Source: Bacillota bacterium
GTDB lineage: Bacteria > Bacillota > Clostridia > Peptostreptococcales > Anaerovoracaceae
Length of the DNA: 26,549 nt
Direction: 5' to 3'
NCBI GenBank assembly: GCA_022706625.1
Contig: JAKJCD010000002.1
Span: forward strand, 1 to 26,549
Shown here piece after piece: positions 23,436 to 26,549 of the stretch. How positions within the stretch are numbered: the first letter of the stretch is position 1; each line of letters begins with the position of its first letter. A model generated the notes under the pieces. That model was given only the letters and a program-made list of their open reading frames with translations. It did not search any database and was not told where the DNA came from. A program made the translations under genes and the position numbers.

Positions 23436-24716
23436 ATGTTTGTTGACAGGGCAACAATAACTATCAAATCGGGTAAGGGCGGCGATGGAAGCGTATCCTT
23501 TCGGCGAGAACCTTTTGTCCCGGACGGCGGGCCCGACGGCGGGGACGGAGGAAGAGGCGGAGATGTTATCATTACAGCAGATGCCGGGATGAAAACTCTG
23601 CTGGATTTTCGTTACAAGCAGAAATACGAAGCGGGAAACGGAGAAGACGGTAAAAAGAAAAATCAGTTCGGAAAAAGCGGAAACAATTGTTTTATCAAAG
23701 TCCCTGTTGGAACCTTAATCATTGACGAAAAGACCGGCACTCCCGTGAAGGACCTTATGAAACACGGCGACACCTATCTTGCTGTTAGGGGAGGAAAAGG
23801 AGGGAAGGGCAATGTGCGCTTTAAAACGTCGGTCAGGCAAGCTCCAAATTTTGCCGAAGCAGGCGGAGCAGCCAGGGAGAGGCGCATCACCCTTGAGCTT
23901 AAGCTGATTGCAGATGTTGGCCTTGTAGGCTTTCCAAATGTAGGGAAATCCACATTGCTCTCTGTTGTTACCGGCGCCGCACCGAAAATAGCAGATTATC
24001 ATTTCACTACACTCATACCCAATCTGGGAGTCGTTCAATATGAAGAAAACTCTTTTGTAATGGCGGATATCCCCGGTCTTATAGGAGGAGCTCATCTGGG
24101 TACGGGATTAGGGCTTGATTTCCTTAAACATATAGAGCGCACAAGGCTTTTGATTCATATCGTTGATGTATCCGGATCCGAAGGGCGAGATCCTATCGAT
24201 GATTTTGAGACGATCAACAATGAGCTTATGTGTTATAGCCCTATCCTATCTGCGAAACCTCAAATCGTTGCGGCGAATAAAATGGACATCGCATCGGAAG
24301 CTCAGTATACTCGTTTCAAGGATTATGTCGAAGGTAAGGGTCTTATGGTTTTTCCGATCTCTGCTCCTTTACATCAAGGTGTTTCCCCGCTGATCGACCG
24401 GGTATTTGCCCGACTCGCAGAACTGCCTTGTGAATCGGATATGGATTACTCATTTTATGATAATCAAGGAGAACCTTCAGAAAGTGAGTATCGGGAAATA
24501 AGCTGCGATAAGGACGGTTCTATATTCGTGCTTTCGGGGATGCAGCTTAATAAAGTCTTCCGTTCGACTAATTTTAATGATTACGGATCATTGCGATATC
24601 TTTATAAATATCTTAAAAAAAACGGTGCCATAGATGAGCTTAAGAAAATAGGATTGACCGACGGAGATACGATCCGCATAGGCAGCTTTGAGTTCGAATA
24701 TATTGATGAGGGCTGA
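23436..24716 (+). CDS. obgE: GTPase ObgE/CgtA
   Basis: Obg is an essential ribosome-associated GTPase tied to 50S assembly, the stringent response and sporulation. The 426-residue protein has the glycine-rich Obg fold (1-158; PDGGDGGRGGDVI), the G domain with P-loop GFPNVGKST, switch I TTLIPNLG, G3 DIPG at 211-214, NKMD and ISAP, then a C-terminal OCT domain (about 350-426) as in Bacillus-type Obg. One variation is LIGGAHLGTGLG after G3, where the family usually has LIEGA: Glu is replaced by Gly217. The start ATG follows CGGAGA. It converges on the next gene with a one-base gap. Confidence 0.97.
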   Translation: MFVDRATITIKSGKGGDGSVSFRREPFVPDGGPDGGDGGRGGDVIITADAGMKTLLDFRYKQKYEAGNGEDGKKKNQFGKSGNNCFIKVPVGTLIIDEKTGTPVKDLMKHGDTYLAVRGGKGGKGNVRFKTSVRQAPNFAEAGGAARERRITLELKLIADVGLVGFPNVGKSTLLSVVTGAAPKIADYHFTTLIPNLGVVQYEENSFVMADIPGLIGGAHLGTGLGLDFLKHIERTRLLIHIVDVSGSEGRDPIDDFETINNELMCYSPILSAKPQIVAANKMDIASEAQYTRFKDYVEGKGLMVFPISAPLHQGVSPLIDRVFARLAELPCESDMDYSFYDNQGEPSESEYREISCDKDGSIFVLSGMQLNKVFRSTNFNDYGSLRYLYKYLKKNGAIDELKKIGLTDGDTIRIGSFEFEYIDEG

Positions 24717-24717
24717 A

Positions 24718-25479
24718 TTAAATGTCAACTTTAAAGGATACGACTTTACCTATGTATTCGATATCGGTTATATCATCGAAGAAATAAGTCTCATGGGATT
24801 TTTCATCGGGAATGAGTAGAATTTTTCCTTTGATGAAGTAAATACGACGTAAAGTGGGAACCCTGCGATTGTCCGGATAGAATGCTATTATATCTCTGTC
24901 TTTCAGTAATTCCTCTCTTGTGGGTATAATATATATGTAAGCATGCACCGGAATATAAGGTGACATGGAACTGTCCGCCAAAAACAGATTGATCATTTCT
25001 CCTTTGGAATCCGCTTCCACCGCATCACCGCAGCTTAAGCATATTTCCCTCACCAGGTTGTTCCTGTACTGCGGATCGTCGGTGCTCACATATTCCGATG
25101 AGAGTTCCAAAGCAGCTAAAACATCAAGCTCTTTTATGTAATCCTCCATTTCTTTTGTAAAGGCTTTATTGGCAGCCTTGCATAGGGATTCCAGCATTAC
25201 CTTATTCAATGTGGAGGAAGCAAGCATATATTCTTTTATCATCGACGGGGCCTTTTCCATATATCCCTGAAATACAAGATGGGCTTGTTTATCTGAGCCG
25301 CAAACTTTGGCAAGGATGAGAGATACTTCCTCGCTGGGAGGCGGCAGCTTACCGTTTTTGAGTTGGGAGATATATGAAGGAGTGATCTTAAGGTTTAGAT
25401 CCTCGCAGTGTTTTGCGATTTGGCGCAGGGAGAGATCGCTCTTCTTAATGATATCATCCAACATCTTTGCGTAGGTCAT
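24718..25479 (-). CDS. XRE-type HTH regulator with C-terminal S24/LexA-like domain
   Basis: A 253-residue repressor-like protein. Residues about 16-62 form a lambda-Cro/XRE type helix-turn-helix (LSLRQIAKHCEDL, then TPSYISQLKNGKLPPPS). Residues about 160-250 look like the LexA/CI peptidase fold, with ADSSMSP carrying the Ser171 equivalent of the nucleophile. Where self-cleaving members have a Lys (VKR), this protein reads PTLRRIYF, with Arg211/Arg212. No Ala-Gly cleavage site is seen in the linker. GAGGAGG precedes the ATG. It is divergent from the 25629 gene, and a dyad overlaps its -35. It may sense something other than RecA filaments; it is not LexA, whose HTH is of the winged type. Confidence 0.8.
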   Translation of the reverse strand: MTYAKMLDDIIKKSDLSLRQIAKHCEDLNLKITPSYISQLKNGKLPPPSEEVSLILAKVCGSDKQAHLVFQGYMEKAPSMIKEYMLASSTLNKVMLESLCKAANKAFTKEMEDYIKELDVLAALELSSEYVSTDDPQYRNNLVREICLSCGDAVEADSKGEMINLFLADSSMSPYIPVHAYIYIIPTREELLKDRDIIAFYPDNRRVPTLRRIYFIKGKILLIPDEKSHETYFFDDITDIEYIGKVVSFKVDI

Positions 25480-25515
25480 TTTAGCCTCCTCTGACTTGTG
25501 TTCATTATTAAGTTA

Positions 25516-25545
25516 ACTATAACATTTAGCTTATTCTGTTGTCAA
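25516..25545 (-). promoter_or_regulatory. Promoter of the XRE/S24 regulator
   Basis: On the minus strand a perfect TTGACA (25545-25540), an 18-base spacer and TATAGT (25521-25516) preceded by TGT (extended -10). It lies about 37 bases upstream of the start codon, and the -35 lies inside the 20-bp dyad. Confidence 0.75.
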
Positions 25546-25557
25546 CCGGCTAACAAC
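25538..25557 (+). promoter_or_regulatory. 20-bp dyad, likely operator
   Basis: GTTGTCAACCGGCTAACAAC is an inverted repeat with 8 of 10 positions paired about a CCGG centre: GTTGT and ACAAC arms, with two wobble-type mismatches. It covers the -35 of the regulator's promoter and lies about 14 bases upstream of the divergent promoter. Binding by the regulator is inferred. Confidence 0.6.
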
Positions 25558-25571
25558 ATCGTAAATAACTG

Positions 25572-25600
25572 TTGGCGTATATTAGGAAATTTGATAATAT
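25572..25600 (+). promoter_or_regulatory. Promoter of the divergent HD-fusion gene
   Basis: TTGGCG (25572-25577), a 17-base spacer and TAATAT (25595-25600) preceded by TGA (extended -10), 28 bases before the start codon. Confidence 0.6.
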
Positions 25601-25628
25601 AAAATAAAAGAAAACTCAAAGAGGACCC

Positions 25629-26549
25629 ATGAAAAATGAATTGATCAAATTGAATTACGAAGAAGCTGAACAGATTGCTAAAGACTACTTCATTGAAGCC
25701 AGCGGATTGGGAGTAAATGCCAAAAACCACAAGGTGCTACTGGAGGAAGCTCTTTTAGTCTTAAAAAACTGCAAACCCGGTATCAACATCGCAGCTGTTG
25801 TAACATCTCTTTCTCCCGGTTCGTTTAGAGACGACACTATTTATCTTGGCGGCAGTCGGTTCACCTGCACAGCATTTCAGCAAATCCCTTCAAAGAAAGT
25901 GATTCGGATCCTCGCTTATCTAATGTCTCTCGGCGAATGCAAGTCACAGATAAGAAACCATGCGGAACAATATTATGCCGACCTTTGGGGAAACGGATTC
26001 CTTGAAGCGGGAAGACAGATGCTTAGAGAAAAAATAAGATCAAATGAAGGTTTCATTGAAGAAAACTATTATGTTTCCTGTTCTTTTGGTCCCGGTTTTT
26101 ACGGAATGCCTCTGGATAAACTCTCCGATATGTTGATAGAACTTGATGGCAGCAATATAGGTCTCAGTGTCGGCGAAAACGGAAAGCCCACAAGGGAGAA
26201 ATTCTGCGGTGGTTTCTTCTTTATAACATCAGGAAAAGAAGTACTTCCATCCGATGAATGCAGGGATTGTATAGGACATGAAAGAGGGTGCCTTTTTTGC
26301 GGCGGAAAAAATGTGATCCCTGCCAGGGAAACATGCATGGAATTGCTTCGTTCTTACGAGACCCCGCCGCATGTGGTCAGGCATTGTATCGCAGTTTGCG
26401 ATGTGGCTGTCCGTATAGCTAAAGCGTTGACCGAAAAAGGTGAAGCTTTGGATCTAACTCTGCTGGAAGCAGCTTCTCTGCTCCACGACATAGCAAGAGT
26501 TGAAGAAAACCATGGGATCAAGGGGGCGCAGGTTGCTGAAAAACATGGC
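25629..26549 (+). CDS. Methionine-synthase-activation-like domain fused to HD domain, 3' partial
   Basis: The frame runs 307 codons to the window end without a stop. The start ATG 25629 follows AAAGAGGA. Residues about 1-230 resemble corrinoid-dependent methionine synthase activation-like proteins: a helical region (FLEAGRQML), then SFGPGFYGMPLDKLSDML, IGLSVGENGKPTREKFCGG, and a Cys cluster C211, C214, C221, C224 (CxxC-x6-CxxC), which suggests a metal or Fe-S site. From about residue 235 an HD phosphohydrolase domain starts, with HVVRH (His248, His252) and LLHDIA (His286-Asp287). Similar HD segments occur, to my recollection, fused to MobA-like nucleotidyltransferases in anaerobe molybdo-enzyme maturation clusters. 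The function is unproven; it probably heads an operon extending beyond the window. Confidence 0.65.
   Translation, partial: MKNELIKLNYEEAEQIAKDYFIEASGLGVNAKNHKVLLEEALLVLKNCKPGINIAAVVTSLSPGSFRDDTIYLGGSRFTCTAFQQIPSKKVIRILAYLMSLGECKSQIRNHAEQYYADLWGNGFLEAGRQMLREKIRSNEGFIEENYYVSCSFGPGFYGMPLDKLSDMLIELDGSNIGLSVGENGKPTREKFCGGFFFITSGKEVLPSDECRDCIGHERGCLFCGGKNVIPARETCMELLRSYETPPHVVRHCIAVCDVAVRIAKALTEKGEALDLTLLEAASLLHDIARVEENHGIKGAQVAEKHG

Noticed and set aside
24718..25479. Identification of the S24 regulator as LexA
   Set aside because: The N-terminal domain is XRE-type, not the winged helix of LexA, and the cleavage site and catalytic Lys are not seen.
1..26549. Mobile elements, CRISPR arrays, tRNA or rRNA genes
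   Set aside because: I found no transposase, regularly spaced repeats, terminal inverted repeats or tRNA-like cloverleaf in the gaps; nearly all sequence is explained by conserved genes.

Overview
This window looks like a chromosomal housekeeping segment from a low-to-moderate-GC, endospore-forming member of the Clostridia. The evidence is an alpha/beta-type small acid-soluble spore protein gene, a YlbJ-type sporulation membrane protein, strong AGGAGG ribosome binding sites, several TTG starts, a Bacillus-type LexA box upstream of recA, and the Firmicutes gene orders asp23-recG, rsmD-coaD-ylbJ-tmcAL-ackA-rpmF, ftsK-rimO-pgsA-cinA-recA and rplU-rpmA-obgE. The exact family cannot be fixed from the sequence alone. 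I see no mobile element, CRISPR array, rRNA or tRNA gene, and no stretch over 300 bases lacks a gene.

Layout. 1-2752: the end of a histidine operon, hisB(partial)-hisA-hisF-hisI-hisE, closed by an intrinsic terminator. 2817-3864: a tiny membrane protein, rpmB on the minus strand, and an Asp23-family gene. 3903-6290: recG and a SASP gene. 6436-12060: rsmD, coaD, a coiled-coil protein, ylbJ, tmcAL, ackA and rpmF, ending in a strong terminator. 12129-14720: a minus-strand lysine/diaminopimelate operon, asd-dapA-dapB. 14923-22585: uppP, ftsK/spoIIIE, rimO, pgsA, cinA and recA; recA has its own tandem promoters and a LexA box. 22586-24716: an L21-type leader, rplU, rpmA and obgE. 24718-26549: a minus-strand XRE/S24-type regulator divergent from a gene cut by the window end.

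How the genes relate. The his genes carry out consecutive steps from PR-ATP to imidazole-acetol phosphate. asd-dapA-dapB turns aspartyl phosphate into tetrahydrodipicolinate for lysine, peptidoglycan and spore dipicolinate. uppP recycles the lipid carrier for the wall, pgsA makes phosphatidylglycerol, and ftsK moves DNA at division or sporulation. tmcAL consumes acetate and ATP for tRNA modification and sits next to ackA, which interconverts acetate and acetyl phosphate.

The most unusual parts are at the right edge and in what is missing. The terminal gene joins a methionine-synthase-activation-like domain with a CxxC-x6-CxxC cluster to an HD phosphohydrolase domain. It is divergent from a regulator whose S24 domain lacks the usual catalytic lysine, and a near-perfect 20-bp dyad overlaps the regulator's promoter. 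Several genes commonly found in these syntenic blocks are absent from their expected slots: hisH, fakA, DUF177/yceD, plsX and prp. Loss of prp is matched by an L27 that lacks the cleavable N-terminal extension.
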